Shown here one piece after another: positions 42,619 through 51,274 of a stretch of DNA of 64,000 bases (positions within the stretch are counted from its first letter, which is position 1; each line of letters opens with the position of its first letter). The notes under the pieces are model-generated. The model ran no database searches, was not told the origin of the DNA, and saw only the letters and a list, made by a program, of their open reading frames with translations. The translations under genes were made by a program, and so were the position numbers. The stretch is from the NCBI RefSeq assembly GCF_025466085.1, contig NZ_JANLOD010000049.1, positions 124,001 through 188,000 of the forward strand, read 5' to 3'. The DNA comes from Pseudomonas sp. 14P_8.1_Bac3 (GTDB lineage: Bacteria; Pseudomonadota; Gammaproteobacteria; Pseudomonadales; Pseudomonadaceae).

Positions 42619-43279
42619 AACCCGAGCCTCGCACGGTCCGAATCAGTGGGACATTGCCAGGCGGGTCGATCTTCTTGCGCAGTCGGCCGATGTGCACGTC
42701 GATCAGGTTGGTGCCGGGATCGAAGTGATAACCCCAGACCTCCTCGAAAATCATCATCCGCGACAGAATCTGCCCGGTATTGCGCATCAGGAATTCCAGC
42801 AGTTTGTACTCGGTCGGCAGCAGCGTCAGCAACTGACCGTCGCGACTGGCTTCGTGGCTGATCAGGTTCAGTTCCAGGTCGGCTACTCGCAGCGTCGTGG
42901 CCTGGGTGGCCACGGTGTTCTGCCGCCGCAGCAGGACTTCCACCCGGGCGGCCATTTCATCGGTGGCAAACGGCTTGGTCAGGTAATCGTCGCCGCCGGC
43001 GCGCAAACCACGCACACGCTCATCGACATCGGAGAGGGCGCTGATCATCAGGATCGGCGTCGCGACGCCCATGGTTCGCAATGTGGTGACAATCGCCAGG
43101 CCATCGAGCTCGGGCAACATGCGGTCGAGGGTGATCAGGTCATAGTTGCCACTGACCGCACGCTCCAGGCCCTCGCGGCCGTTGTCGACCCAATCGACCT
43201 CAAGGCCGTGGCTGCTCAGTTCGGCGACGATTTCCCGGGCGGTCACGGCGTCGTCTTCGATGGTCAAGATGCGGGTCAT
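42596..43279 (-). CDS. OmpR/PhoB-family response regulator
   Basis: This 227-residue regulator has a receiver with D52 as phospho-acceptor (LDRMLPE), K in YLTKPF, and a winged-helix output domain ending RTVRGSGYVIAEP. It precedes and overlaps its kinase gene. ATG 43279 is chosen because the family begins MTRILTIEDD. It diverges from a sigma-54-promoted membrane gene. Confidence 0.93.
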   Translation of the reverse strand: MTRILTIEDDAVTAREIVAELSSHGLEVDWVDNGREGLERAVSGNYDLITLDRMLPELDGLAIVTTLRTMGVATPILMISALSDVDERVRGLRAGGDDYLTKPFATDEMAARVEVLLRRQNTVATQATTLRVADLELNLISHEASRDGQLLTLLPTEYKLLEFLMRNTGQILSRMMIFEEVWGYHFDPGTNLIDVHIGRLRKKIDPPGNVPLIRTVRGSGYVIAEPV

Positions 43280-43487
43280 GGGCTGGCCTGATAAGAGTTC
43301 ACAACGATGTGCGGCATTTTGCCAACAAATGATCGGTGGCTTTCTAAATAAAACTTCATTAAAGACGTTAATTCCGAGCAATGCAGAAAACCCGCTGATA
43401 TTGACATTTCATTGCAAAATGCATGAAAAAAGAAAGTTCAAACTTTATAAGTTATTGAAATTTATGGATTTATTTAATTGATGTGAC

Positions 43488-43504
43488 TGGCACGGTGACT
43501 GCAA
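43488..43504 (+). promoter_or_regulatory. Sigma-54 (-24/-12) promoter of the membrane-protein gene
   Basis: TGGCACG-GTGA-CTGCAA has GG and GC separated by exactly ten bases. It matches the consensus TGGCACG-N4-TTGCA except for one T to C. It lies 54 bases before the ATG at 43558. No enhancer-binding regulator is encoded nearby. Confidence 0.7.
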
Positions 43505-43557
43505 TTCATCTGATGACAAGTTGTAACACCATCTTTCTTGCCTGGAGCGACACAACA

Positions 43558-44487
43558 ATGAATAGATCCTCTGATGGTTTCTATCCTGCCGCGGAAGAAT
43601 CAAGCACGCTGTCGGGCGTTTCCTGGGGGGCGATATTCGCCGGGGCCGCTGCGGCGGCGGCGTTGTCGCTGATCCTGGTATTGCTCGGTTTCGGACTTGG
43701 CTTTTCGGCAGTTTCCCCTTGGGCCCATGAAGGCGTGAGCGCCAAGGGCCTGGGCATTTCCACCATTATCTGGCTGGCGGTGACGCAAATCGTCGCTTCC
43801 GGGCTCGGTGGCTACATCGCCGGTCGCCTGCGGGTGAAGTGGGCAAACATGCATGGTGACGAGGTGTATTTCCGCGACACCGCCCATGGCTTCCTGGCCT
43901 GGTGCGTGGCGACGCTGGTGACGGCGACGCTGGTGGTCGGTTCGGTCAGCAGCATCGTCAGCGGTGGTGTACAGGCCGGAGCCAGTGTCGTCGGTGGTGC
44001 CGCCAGCGTGGCGACCCAGGCCGCCGGTACTGCCGCCGCCAACACCAACAGCGACCAGTACGGCTACTTCGTCGACAGTCTGTTCCGCGACGATCGCCCG
44101 GCTGCCGTCAGTGATGACGCCGCTCGTGGCACCGTGACCCGGATCTTCGCCCGCTCCCTGAGCGACGGCCAATTGTCGGCCGAAGACCGTACCTATCTGG
44201 CGCAACTGGTGGCTCAACGGACCAACCTGAGCCAGGCAGACGCTGAACGTCGCGTCGATGAAGTCTACGCCCGCACTCAGAAAGCCGTCGCCGATGCCAA
44301 AGTGGCTGCGCAGCAAGCCGCAGACACCGCCGCCAAAGTCGCTGCCTGGACGTCGCTGTGGATGTTCATCGCACTGTTGATCGGCGCGTTCTTCGCCAGT
44401 TTCGCCGCTACCTTCGGCGGTCGTCGTCGCGATGCCGTGGTGTACCTGGAAACCGACACCTACGTCACCAACACACCTGTTCGCTAA
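43558..44487 (+). CDS. Conserved four-helix membrane protein of unknown function
   Basis: This 309-residue protein has hydrophobic segments at about residues 19-50, 66-90, 113-140 and 268-292. A soluble region (about 150-265) holds Ala/Gln/Lys-rich heptads that suggest a coiled coil, and the tail is YLETDTYVTN. I do not recognise a function; Gly/Ala-rich helix 1 recalls small membrane-remodelling proteins. A 24-residue hydrophobic peptide gene follows with a strong ribosome-binding site, and a terminator closes both. The gene has a clear sigma-54 promoter. Confidence 0.8.
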   Translation: MNRSSDGFYPAAEESSTLSGVSWGAIFAGAAAAAALSLILVLLGFGLGFSAVSPWAHEGVSAKGLGISTIIWLAVTQIVASGLGGYIAGRLRVKWANMHGDEVYFRDTAHGFLAWCVATLVTATLVVGSVSSIVSGGVQAGASVVGGAASVATQAAGTAAANTNSDQYGYFVDSLFRDDRPAAVSDDAARGTVTRIFARSLSDGQLSAEDRTYLAQLVAQRTNLSQADAERRVDEVYARTQKAVADAKVAAQQAADTAAKVAAWTSLWMFIALLIGAFFASFAATFGGRRRDAVVYLETDTYVTNTPVR

Positions 44488-44513
44488 ACCAGGATTCAAC
44501 CAGGAGATACGTC

Positions 44514-44588
44514 ATGCGCTCATTACTGTTGTTCTTTCTCGGTGTACCTATCCCGATCATCATCCTGATCGCCCTATTCATGCACTGA
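44514..44588 (+). CDS. 24-residue hydrophobic membrane peptide
   Basis: AGGAG (44502-44506) lies seven bases before an ATG that opens a 24-codon frame (MRSLLLFFLGVPIPIIILIA and four more residues). It makes a single membrane helix with a Pro kink (VPIP). It is 26 bases after the membrane-protein gene and directly before the terminator, so it is the second gene of the operon. Size and layout suggest a small subunit or regulator of the larger protein. Confidence 0.65.
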   Translation: MRSLLLFFLGVPIPIIILIALFMH

Positions 44589-44609
44589 TACCTCTGGGCA
44601 ATTGCCTGT

Positions 44610-44645
44610 GCCGCTTCCGCCTCTGGTGGAAGCGGCGTTTTATTT
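44610..44645 (+). terminator. Rho-independent terminator
   Basis: GCCGCTTCC (44610-44618) pairs with GGAAGCGGC (44628-44636) and is followed by GTTTTATTT. It ends the two-gene membrane operon. Confidence 0.85.
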
Positions 44646-44674
44646 GGGGGCTGTATTAGAAGGTGACTGTGAGG

Positions 44675-44748
44675 GCGTCTTCGCGAGCAAGCCCGCTCCT
44701 ACAGTTGAACGCGGCCCCCTGTGGGAGCGAGCCTGCTCGCGAAGACGA
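44675..44748. repeat. REP pair in inverted (arm-to-arm) order
   Basis: CTTCGCGAGCAAGCCCGCTC comes first and GTGGGAGCGAGCCTGCTCGC second, with the poles reversed relative to most doublets in this window. Confidence 0.75.
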
Positions 44749-44771
44749 TGGACCGGACACTACAAAGCTTT

Positions 44772-45377
44772 CTATTCGATCGGCGTGCTTTTAAACACCT
44801 CAAGCCCCTCCGCATAAGCAGTAAACGCGCTGATCCGTGGAAACTGCTGTGCATTCACCTGATCAGGCACAACGAGGTTGGTAAAACTCCAGGCCACTGC
44901 CAGCGTGATCCCGTCCTGGTCGATCGCTTCATCCACCTTCAGCGGTTGCTTCTCCAACTCCCGCTCCAGCGCCGAATACGCCGCCGCCAGTTGCCCCTCG
45001 ACCCGTTGCACCCAAGGCTCGAACTGAATGTCGGCCGGGCGCAGGTTACGTTCGTAATACAGCTGCACGGATTTCTCGCACGCCGCCAAAGCCAGACCGA
45101 TCAGGCGCAGCGAACGCAGACGCTGATCCAGTTCGCCGGGCATCAGGCTTTTACCCGCCAGCGCTTCCAGATAGTCGATGATCAGCGTCGAGTCGATCAG
45201 CACCTCGCCGTTATCCAGGACCAATGTTGGCGCTTTGACCACCGGGTTGATCTGCTCGAACTGATCGAAGTGGCGGAACACCGAAACCGATTGGTGGTCG
45301 AGGTCGATGCCCAGGCGTTTGGCCGAAATGGCGACGCGTCGTACGTAAGGTGAATCCAGCATGCCGATCAGTTTCAT
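44772..45377 (-). CDS. Glutathione S-transferase family protein
   Basis: This 201-residue protein has an N-terminal thioredoxin fold (about residues 1-77, with SPYVRRVAI, NPVVKAPTLVLDNG and DSTLIIDYLEAL for glutathione binding) and an all-helical C-terminal domain. Ser 9 is the likely catalytic Ser in the SPY motif. Stress or detoxification is typical. A solitary gene. Confidence 0.9.
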   Translation of the reverse strand: MKLIGMLDSPYVRRVAISAKRLGIDLDHQSVSVFRHFDQFEQINPVVKAPTLVLDNGEVLIDSTLIIDYLEALAGKSLMPGELDQRLRSLRLIGLALAACEKSVQLYYERNLRPADIQFEPWVQRVEGQLAAAYSALERELEKQPLKVDEAIDQDGITLAVAWSFTNLVVPDQVNAQQFPRISAFTAYAEGLEVFKSTPIE

Positions 45378-45782
45378 TGCAGCGCTCCTTCAAACGTCCG
45401 TTTCGGGAGCGACAACCTTAGCTGAGGTTCCACGGGCTGCAAACGGGGTCGTGCATGCGGCTCATCAGTCATCGCCAGCGGCCGACAACTCGCGCTGCGC
45501 GAGCCGTTTGTCTTCTATATACAGCCGCTCGGTTGAATTTCTTGCTATAAACGCACTCCGATAACCACCGCAAAGGCTGCCATAGAGCACTTTCAGGGCT
45601 TTGTCGGACAAATTCGCTGTCTTTTCAGTTGCTGATGCCTCAAGTGGGCCTTAGACTGCCGCCCCTCGTAAATTGAGTGCCGGGTGGCGCTTGGAATAAA
45701 CGGCGCCGTTCCGATGGCCAGACCTGGTCTGCCGGGACGCTCCCTAATTCGCCTTAATGCACGTTTTTTTATAGAGATATCA
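45378..45782. other. Intergenic region upstream of the DksA paralogue
   Basis: This 405-base gap holds the palindrome CAGACCTGGTCTG (45719-45731), CGGCGCCG (45701-45708) and an AT-rich stretch next to the ATG. It probably carries a long leader for the DksA-like gene. No convincing ORF is visible. Confidence 0.4.
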
Positions 45783-46187
45783 ATGACAAAGGACAAGTTG
45801 CTGGCCATGCCGGCGGATGACTACATGAATGCCGAGCAACATGCTTTTTTCTCCGAGCTGTTGCAGAACATGAAAGTCGAAACCCATGAGCGCATCGAAC
45901 AGAATCGCATCGCCATCGAAAGCCTGGACTCCCCGGCCGATCCGGCTGACGCGGCTTCTGTCGAAGAAGAGCGCACCTGGCTGGTGAACGCGATCGATCG
46001 CGACCAGCGCATGCTGCCTCAGTTGGAACAGGCGCTGGAACGCATCAAAGAAGACAGCTTCGGCTGGTGCGACGACAGCGGCGAGGCCATTGGCCTGAAA
46101 CGTCTGCTGATCAGCCCGACCACCAAGTACTGCATCGAAGCCCAAGAGCGTCACGAACAGATCGACAAGCACCAGCGTCAGGCCTGA
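45783..46187 (+). CDS. DksA/TraR-family protein with a two-cysteine finger
   Basis: This 134-residue RNA-polymerase secondary-channel protein has a coiled coil with the DPADAAS tip (residues 53-59, with both key Asp) and the C-terminal finger, but only two of the four zinc-ligand Cys remain (C96 and C117; the partners are Ser 99 and Ala 120). This pattern is that of zinc-independent DksA2-type paralogues of pseudomonads. It presumably supports stringent control under zinc shortage. No Zur box is evident. A perfect-stem terminator follows. Confidence 0.88.
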   Translation: MTKDKLLAMPADDYMNAEQHAFFSELLQNMKVETHERIEQNRIAIESLDSPADPADAASVEEERTWLVNAIDRDQRMLPQLEQALERIKEDSFGWCDDSGEAIGLKRLLISPTTKYCIEAQERHEQIDKHQRQA

Positions 46188-46201
46188 TTTCGTAGCGCCA
46201 C

Positions 46202-46258
46202 GCATCGCGGGGCAGCCCGACTCCCACAGGAGCAAGGCTGGCCCGCGATGCTTTTTTT
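46202..46258 (+). terminator. Rho-independent terminator with REP-like stem
   Basis: GCATCGCGGG (46202-46211) pairs perfectly with CCCGCGATGC (46242-46251) and is followed by seven T residues. The loop includes CCCGACTCCCACAGGAGC, a REP-like text, so the terminator seems derived from a REP. Confidence 0.8.
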
Positions 46259-46385
46259 CGTCCGCGAAAAAGTGCGCGCACTGCTGTTGATCGGCTGCAA
46301 GGCCCACGACTAATGGACCATGGATAATGGCCCGGTAGTGGCGTTTAATGCCGATACAACAATTAGAAGTGTGTGGGGTGACGAT

Positions 46386-47990
46386 ATGACGCGAGACGGA
46401 TCTCTGGTCGGGGCAGCGCCTTCGCCCGTGCGGTTGCCGAAATACCTGTGGTTGACGCCCACCCTGCAAAGCATCGCCTTGATGCTGTTGTTGTGCGGCA
46501 TGACCCTGGGTAGCTGGTCGCTTTACCTCGGCCTGCCATTGGCCGTGTTGATTATCTGGCTGCCGCGCCTGCGATATCGCGCCACCCCCGGCGCCGCTCC
46601 CGCCGACAGCACCCGCGCCATTGCCGAGCTAACCCGCGATCTTTCCTACACGACCAGTCACAACGCGCTGTCAGCGGCGGGGGTGGCCTATTCGGTCAAG
46701 CAACTGGCGGACAAACTGCAATCCCAACTCGGTGCCGCCGCGCGGATTGTCAGCAACGCCGAAGTGATGATCGCCACCGAACAAGCCACTTCGGCACTCA
46801 GCCGGACCGCCCTCAGTGCCGCCAGCGAGGCTCACCAGAGCAGCGCGTTGGGACGCACGGAACTGATCGAGTCCATCAGCCGCATGCATCAACTCAGTCA
46901 GCGCGCCAGCAACAGTCGCGAGCTGATCGAGGCCTTGAGCCTGCGCAGCGACGATATCCAGCGAGTCACACTGGTGATCCAGTCGATTGCCAGCCAGACC
47001 AATCTGCTGGCGCTGAACGCGGCCATCGAAGCGGCCCGCGCCGGGGAACACGGGCGCGGGTTTGCGGTGGTCGCCGACGAGGTCCGTGGCCTGGCTGCGC
47101 GCACGGCGACGGCGACCGGTGAAGTCGGCGAGATGGTCGCCGACATTCAGCAACGCACCGCGCAAGTGGTCGAGCAGATCCGCCAGCTGTCCAGCGACCT
47201 CGACGTGGGTGTCGAACAGGTCGAGCACACGGGCCAGCACCTGGAGAACATCGCTCGTCTGGCGGCCGGCGTCGAAAGCCAGGTCGGCGATATCGCCAAG
47301 GGCGCCGAGACCAACCGCGAGCAGCTCGACAGCCTGTTTCATGCGATCGAACAAATGCGCAGCGACCTGGCGATCAGCGATCAACAGACCCAGCGTCTGG
47401 CGCAAGCGGCGGTGCAAATGGAAGGCCAGGCCGAAACCATCAGCGAACGCCTGGCCGAAGTCGGACTGGATGACTATCACCAGCGGATTTATGACCTGGC
47501 CCGCGAAGGCGCGAGTCAGATTGCGGCGCGGTTCGAGGCGGATGTCGATGGGGGGCGTGTCAGCCTCGAGGACTTGTTCGACCGGAATTATCAGGCCATC
47601 CCCAACACCAGTCCGGCCAAGTACCAGACCCGGTTTGACCGCTACACCGACCAGGTTTTACCGGCGATTCAGGAGCCGTTGCTGCCTCGGCACGAAGGAT
47701 TGGTGTTTGCTATCGCCTGCACGCAGCAGGGGTATGTGCCGACGCACAACAAGGTGTTCAGTCAGCCGCTGACCGGGGATGTGCAGGTGGATACGTTGCA
47801 GAATCGGACCAAACGCAAATTCGCTGACCGGACCGAAATTCGCTGTGGCAGTCATCAGCAGGCTGTTTTGTTGCAGACGTATACCCGGGACACGGGGGAG
47901 CTGATGCATGATCTTTCGGTGCCGATTGTGATCAAGGGGCGGCATTGGGGTGGGTTGCGGCTGGGGTACAAGCCGGAAAGTGCGCGCTGA
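46386..47990 (+). CDS. Methyl-accepting chemotaxis protein without periplasmic domain
   Basis: This 534-residue receptor has an N-terminal hydrophobic hairpin (about residues 25-63) without a periplasmic loop, so it senses from inside. The signalling hairpin tip [20 protein letters not shown] and the following [14 protein letters not shown] are intact. The final 140 residues (from about 390) form a further module with [23 protein letters not shown] and HWGGLRLGY, common on cytoplasm-facing chemoreceptors. Start ATG 46386 is chosen over 46320 because GGGGTG lies upstream. Confidence 0.88.
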   Translation: MTRDGSLVGAAPSPVRLPKYLWLTPTLQSIALMLLLCGMTLGSWSLYLGLPLAVLIIWLPRLRYRATPGAAPADSTRAIAELTRDLSYTTSHNALSAAGVAYSVKQLADKLQSQLGAAARIVSNAEVMIATEQATSALSRTALSAASEAHQSSALGRTELIESISRMHQLSQRASNSRELIEALSLRSDDIQRVTLVIQSIASQTNLLALNAAIEAARAGEHGRGFAVVADEVRGLAARTATATGEVGEMVADIQQRTAQVVEQIRQLSSDLDVGVEQVEHTGQHLENIARLAAGVESQVGDIAKGAETNREQLDSLFHAIEQMRSDLAISDQQTQRLAQAAVQMEGQAETISERLAEVGLDDYHQRIYDLAREGASQIAARFEADVDGGRVSLEDLFDRNYQAIPNTSPAKYQTRFDRYTDQVLPAIQEPLLPRHEGLVFAIACTQQGYVPTHNKVFSQPLTGDVQVDTLQNRTKRKFADRTEIRCGSHQQAVLLQTYTRDTGELMHDLSVPIVIKGRHWGGLRLGYKPESAR

Positions 47991-48007
47991 AGTGTTGGGT
48001 AAGGTTT

Positions 48008-48029
48008 AACCCGGCGTCCATGCCGGGTT
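48008..48029. terminator. Hairpin after the chemoreceptor gene
   Basis: AACCCGGC (48008-48015) pairs with GCCGGGTT (48022-48029) with a six-base loop. No U-run follows; it may act as a weak bidirectional terminator between convergent genes. Confidence 0.45.
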
Positions 48030-48060
48030 GCCCATTTCGCAGACTCTGCGCTCGTATCGA

Positions 48061-48300
48061 CTAATGAACCTGATGCATTCGCAGGTTCAGGTCATCGACC
48101 ACCCGTGCCCAATCGGCATCTTCACGCAATTGTTCCTTCAGGAAACCGGCTTGCTGCGGCGTCCAGAACTCGGCGTCGATGAGTTTTTTATCGTCGGGCA
48201 GCGGGGAATGCCTGGCGATGAAATCGTCGATGGCTGTTTCGCTGGAGTCCAGGCCGAGCTGGTCGAACAGGCCTTTCAGGTCATGTGTAGGTGAATCCAT
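48061..48300 (-). CDS. DUF2789 family protein
   Basis: This 79-residue acidic protein matches DUF2789, with HDLKGLFDQLGL at the start and FWTPQQAGFLKEQL in the middle. AAGGAG lies six bases before the ATG at 48300; the ATG two codons upstream would be too close to it. The function is unknown. Confidence 0.82.
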   Translation of the reverse strand: MDSPTHDLKGLFDQLGLDSSETAIDDFIARHSPLPDDKKLIDAEFWTPQQAGFLKEQLREDADWARVVDDLNLRMHQVH

Positions 48301-48431
48301 CTTCATCTCCTTGTTGGTCGCGCGGGTGCGAGATCTGAGGTGCGGCTGCATAGCATCTGAGGGAGCCGCGCTTCAGGAGTTCGATAGCGATGTTCGAAAG
48401 CAGCAATGAGCATAGACTGCGGGCCGGCTGA

Positions 48432-48662
48432 TCAGGCTTTCAATGCACCTTGATCGACGGCGAGCTTCAGGGCCTTGGCGGCTTCCTGAGCGGCGACGGC
48501 AGCGACGTCCGAGGTTTTGAACCAGCGATCTTTCTCGATCTGGTGGCAGGTGACCGTGTTCAGCGGCGTTTTGGCGCGCATGATGATGACTGCCTGGAAC
48601 TCGCCTTCGACTTCTCTGGCTTCGCCCCGGATAAAAAATTCACCGATATCAAATTCCGTCAC
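48432..48662 (-). CDS. Small conserved hypothetical protein
   Basis: This 76-residue protein is best started at the GTG at 48662, with GGAAGG seven bases upstream; an ATG at 48686 has no ribosome site. Sequence features are FDIGEFFIRGEAREVEGEFQ, TVTCHQIEKDRWFKTSD and an Ala-rich C-terminal helix. I do not recognise the family. A solitary gene. Confidence 0.6.
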   Translation of the reverse strand: MTEFDIGEFFIRGEAREVEGEFQAVIIMRAKTPLNTVTCHQIEKDRWFKTSDVAAVAAQEAAKALKLAVDQGALKA

Positions 48663-48819
48663 GTGGCAGCCTTCCCTTGGAAACATTCTATTGTGTTGAA
48701 CGCCGCCCGGCCTGGGTACGGGTTCATTGGTTCGGCAGTATGGCAGTAGTCGCCTGCCGACGGCTGAGTTAAGTCGTCGGCATGACGAAACGTCTATGGC
48801 AATGGATGAAGCACTACGC

Positions 48820-49056
48820 TCAGCAACGTGCTTCAAGTGCCCGGGCCAGTGCGCAGGCTTCATTGTGATTGCTGCGGAAACCTCTTACATGGCCAGTGGA
48901 AATTTCCTTGATATGGAAGAAGGCATTTCCAGCCAAAACCACCTGAAAACGTGGCGTGGTGGCCTTCTCAGGGTGAAACACAGCGTGCGGAAACATCGCC
49001 GGGTGCAGCGTCGATGAGGAGCTTGGGACGGGTTGGAAGTGTGTCAGGGTGCACAT
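48820..49056 (-). CDS. Small hypothetical protein
   Basis: This 78-residue frame starts at 49056 with AAGGA six bases upstream. The C-terminal half (FQVVLAGNAFFHIKEISTGH and GFRSNHNEACALARALE) looks like a real folded domain. The N-terminal 20 residues may be a leader, since a second Met lies at 48996. The function is unknown. Confidence 0.55.
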   Translation of the reverse strand: MCTLTHFQPVPSSSSTLHPAMFPHAVFHPEKATTPRFQVVLAGNAFFHIKEISTGHVRGFRSNHNEACALARALEARC

Positions 49057-49466
49057 ATGAAGTCCTTTTCATGATTTTGCCGACGCGTGTACGTCGTTTT
49101 GGGTAGTCTCGATGAGCATCGCTGCTCTAGAATCACCGACAGGGGTTAGCGATTGACGGTTATCTAAAGCAATTTTTTACGAGGGATATGTCGGAAAAAT
49201 GCTTTTTTTGCAGCGTTTTTTCCCTAAGGTTGGTAATCCTGTTTTTCTGGCAGCCAGAAGGGCGATTTCCTTCAACCTCTGACGAATACCAGGCAGGACG
49301 ACGCGAGTGACATTCCAGTAGTCTTCCTGCGTCTCGCGATGAATGAGCCCTGCGCTCATACCGGATTTGACCCGGACCCTTTAGCTGCACCCTCGGCATT
49401 GCCGCTTTTTTCTGCTGTGCGCTGTTCGTCTGCGTGCAGCATCATTTCAGATGTGGGGATGTTTCC
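49057..49466. other. Intergenic region, mostly AT-richer
   Basis: Apart from a weak minus-strand ORF (49177-49359), this 410-base region holds no confident gene. It includes several T-runs (49170-49230) and the upstream signals of the plus-strand gene at 49467. Confidence 0.4.
49177..49359 (-). CDS. Doubtful 60-residue ORF
   Basis: The frame encodes HRETQEDYWNVTRVVLPGIR and a basic tail. The N-terminal part looks protein-like, but there is no ribosome site and the tail is atypical; it may be a gene remnant. Confidence 0.25.
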   Translation of the reverse strand: MSAGLIHRETQEDYWNVTRVVLPGIRQRLKEIALLAARKTGLPTLGKKRCKKSIFPTYPS

Positions 49467-49937
49467 TTGGCAGTAAGTAATCTCGATATGCATGCTTTGT
49501 TCGTGCTGGGTGATTTGCGCGCAAAGCTGGTTAAACAGTTCCAGTCCCGTTTTGTTTACATCACCGAACAGAATGCTGAAGGCATTTACATCGCCGAACT
49601 CGACACCGAATCGGCGCTGGTGGTGGACGACAAGCCGGGCCTGAAACTCAAGGTTGGCGATCATTTCAGCGCTTCGGTGTTGCCGAGCCGTGAAGGCGGC
49701 AAGCTGGAAATCAAGTTCCGCGAAATCAAGCTGACGGTGTACGGCATCGGCGATTACGCGTTCGTGACCACGGCCGACGGGCACGGGATCGTATTCAAGG
49801 AAGGCCATAGCGTGGTGATGGTGTTTGCCGCTCACCAACAGTTGCAGGAAGGCCTGACCAAGACCCTGAAAGCCGTGACGGCCAAGGCGGCCAAGTGGCG
49901 CAAGGGCGAGCTGGTGACGTTCAAGGCGAGCGAGTAA
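49467..49937 (+). CDS. Conserved hypothetical protein, operon with the next gene
   Basis: This 156-residue beta-rich protein probably starts with TTG at 49467, where GGGGA lies seven bases upstream; the first ATG (49488) has no ribosome site. It contains FQSRFVYITEQNAEGIYIAE and YGIGDYAFVTTADGHGIVF. Its TAA stop overlaps the ATG of the next small gene by one base. I do not recognise the family. Confidence 0.72.
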   Translation: MAVSNLDMHALFVLGDLRAKLVKQFQSRFVYITEQNAEGIYIAELDTESALVVDDKPGLKLKVGDHFSASVLPSREGGKLEIKFREIKLTVYGIGDYAFVTTADGHGIVFKEGHSVVMVFAAHQQLQEGLTKTLKAVTAKAAKWRKGELVTFKASE

Positions 49938-50140
49938 TGCCCCTGACCCGCGCCTATTTCCACGAGCAGAACCAGGCCAGCGCCGTCATCGAGGCGCGCC
50001 GGTTGTTCGACCAGAAGGCCGTTCTGCAAGGCGCCTGGCTGGGTTGGGTGGCGTCGCAGATCTACACGTTGCGTCCGGCCGAGTACGCCAGCATGGTCAG
50101 AAGAGAGCTGGCGCGCTTGCAGGAAATGTCTGAAAAATAA
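49937..50140 (+). CDS. Small hypothetical protein
   Basis: This 67-residue helical protein (AYFHEQNQASAVIEARRLFD, MVRRELARLQEM) overlaps the previous stop by one base, so the two are translationally coupled. The function is unknown. Confidence 0.68.
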   Translation: MPLTRAYFHEQNQASAVIEARRLFDQKAVLQGAWLGWVASQIYTLRPAEYASMVRRELARLQEMSEK

Positions 50141-50172
50141 TCCTTGCCCCTCGAAAGCAGGAACCTCTACTA

Positions 50173-50186
50173 CAGTCAGTTGACTG
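50173..50186. promoter_or_regulatory. Palindrome upstream of the ProX-like gene
   Basis: CAGTCA-GT-TGACTG is a perfect 6+2+6 inverted repeat 71 bases before the ATG and overlaps a TTGACT that could serve as a -35. It is a candidate operator. Confidence 0.4.
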
Positions 50187-50257
50187 AGTATTTTGAGGCT
50201 TGCGGTCTTTTGTCAGGCCATCCTGCTATTGCTGTGAACAGCACGAGGTGCAAAAGC

Positions 50258-51274
50258 ATGAACGGATTTCGACGGTTGCTGACCGCTGTCCTGGTCGCTT
50301 TCGGTTTGTCGGGTTCGCCCGTCCCGGCATTGGCCGCACAGGCGCCGATCCACTTCGCGGACCTGAACTGGGAAAGCGGCAGCCTGATCACCGATATCCT
50401 GCGGATCATCGTCGAGAAGGGCTACGGCCTGCCGACCGATACCTTGCCGGGAACCACCATCACCCTGGAGACGGCACTGGCCAACAATGACATTCAGGTC
50501 ATTGGCGAAGAATGGGCCGGTCGCAGCCCGGTCTGGGTCAAGGCGGAGTCGGAGGGCAAGGTCGCCAGTCTTGGCGATACGGTCAAGGGCGCCACCGAAG
50601 GCTGGTGGGTTCCCGAATACGTGATCAAGGGTGACCCGGCCAAGGGCATCAAGCCGCTGGCGCCGGACCTGCACAGCGTCACCGACCTGCCGAAGTACAA
50701 GGGCGTGTTCGCCGATCCGGAATCCCCGGGCAAGGGCCGTTTCCTCAACAGCCCGATCGGCTGGACGTCGGAGGTGGTCAACAAGCAGAAGCTCAAGGCT
50801 TATGGCCTGGACGACAGCTATGTGAATTTCCGCAGCGGCTCCGGCGCGGCACTGGATGCCGAGATCAGTTCGTCGATCCGTCGCGGCAAACCGGTGCTGT
50901 TCTATTACTGGTCGCCGACGCCGTTGCTCGGAAAATTCAAACTGATTCAGCTGGAAGAGCCGCCGTTCGACGCCGAGGCCTGGAAAACCCTGACCGACGC
51001 CGACAATCCCAACCCGAAACCCACGCGTTCATTGGCCTCGAAGTTGTCCATCGGGGTGTCCACGCCGTTCCAGAAACAGTACCCGCAGATCGCCGAATTC
51101 TTCAGCAAGGTCGATTTGCCGATCGATCCGTTGAACAAGGCACTGGCTGAAATGAGCGAAAAACACACCGCGCCACGCCAGGCGGCGGAAGCATTCATGA
51201 AGGCGCACCCGGATGTGTGGCAGGCGTGGGTGCCGAAAGATGTGGCGGATAAGGTGGCTGCCGAGCTGAAGTGA
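50258..51274 (+). CDS. Glycine-betaine/choline-type substrate-binding protein (ProX/OpuAC-like)
   Basis: This 338-residue secreted protein has a signal peptide (about residues 1-28, ending PALAAQA) and the OpuAC pattern (IHFADLNWESGSLITDILRI, a Trp-rich WAGRSPVWVKAESEGKVASL region quoted in part as EEWAGRSPVW, and VLFYYWSPTPLL). GAGGTG precedes the ATG at 50258. No ATPase or permease gene is adjacent, so it is an orphan binding protein for a quaternary amine transporter encoded elsewhere. Confidence 0.87.
   Translation: MNGFRRLLTAVLVAFGLSGSPVPALAAQAPIHFADLNWESGSLITDILRIIVEKGYGLPTDTLPGTTITLETALANNDIQVIGEEWAGRSPVWVKAESEGKVASLGDTVKGATEGWWVPEYVIKGDPAKGIKPLAPDLHSVTDLPKYKGVFADPESPGKGRFLNSPIGWTSEVVNKQKLKAYGLDDSYVNFRSGSGAALDAEISSSIRRGKPVLFYYWSPTPLLGKFKLIQLEEPPFDAEAWKTLTDADNPNPKPTRSLASKLSIGVSTPFQKQYPQIAEFFSKVDLPIDPLNKALAEMSEKHTAPRQAAEAFMKAHPDVWQAWVPKDVADKVAAELK

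Noticed and set aside
48727..49017. 96-codon plus-strand ORF
   Set aside because: Opposite two better-supported small minus-strand genes, no ribosome site and no homology-like pattern.
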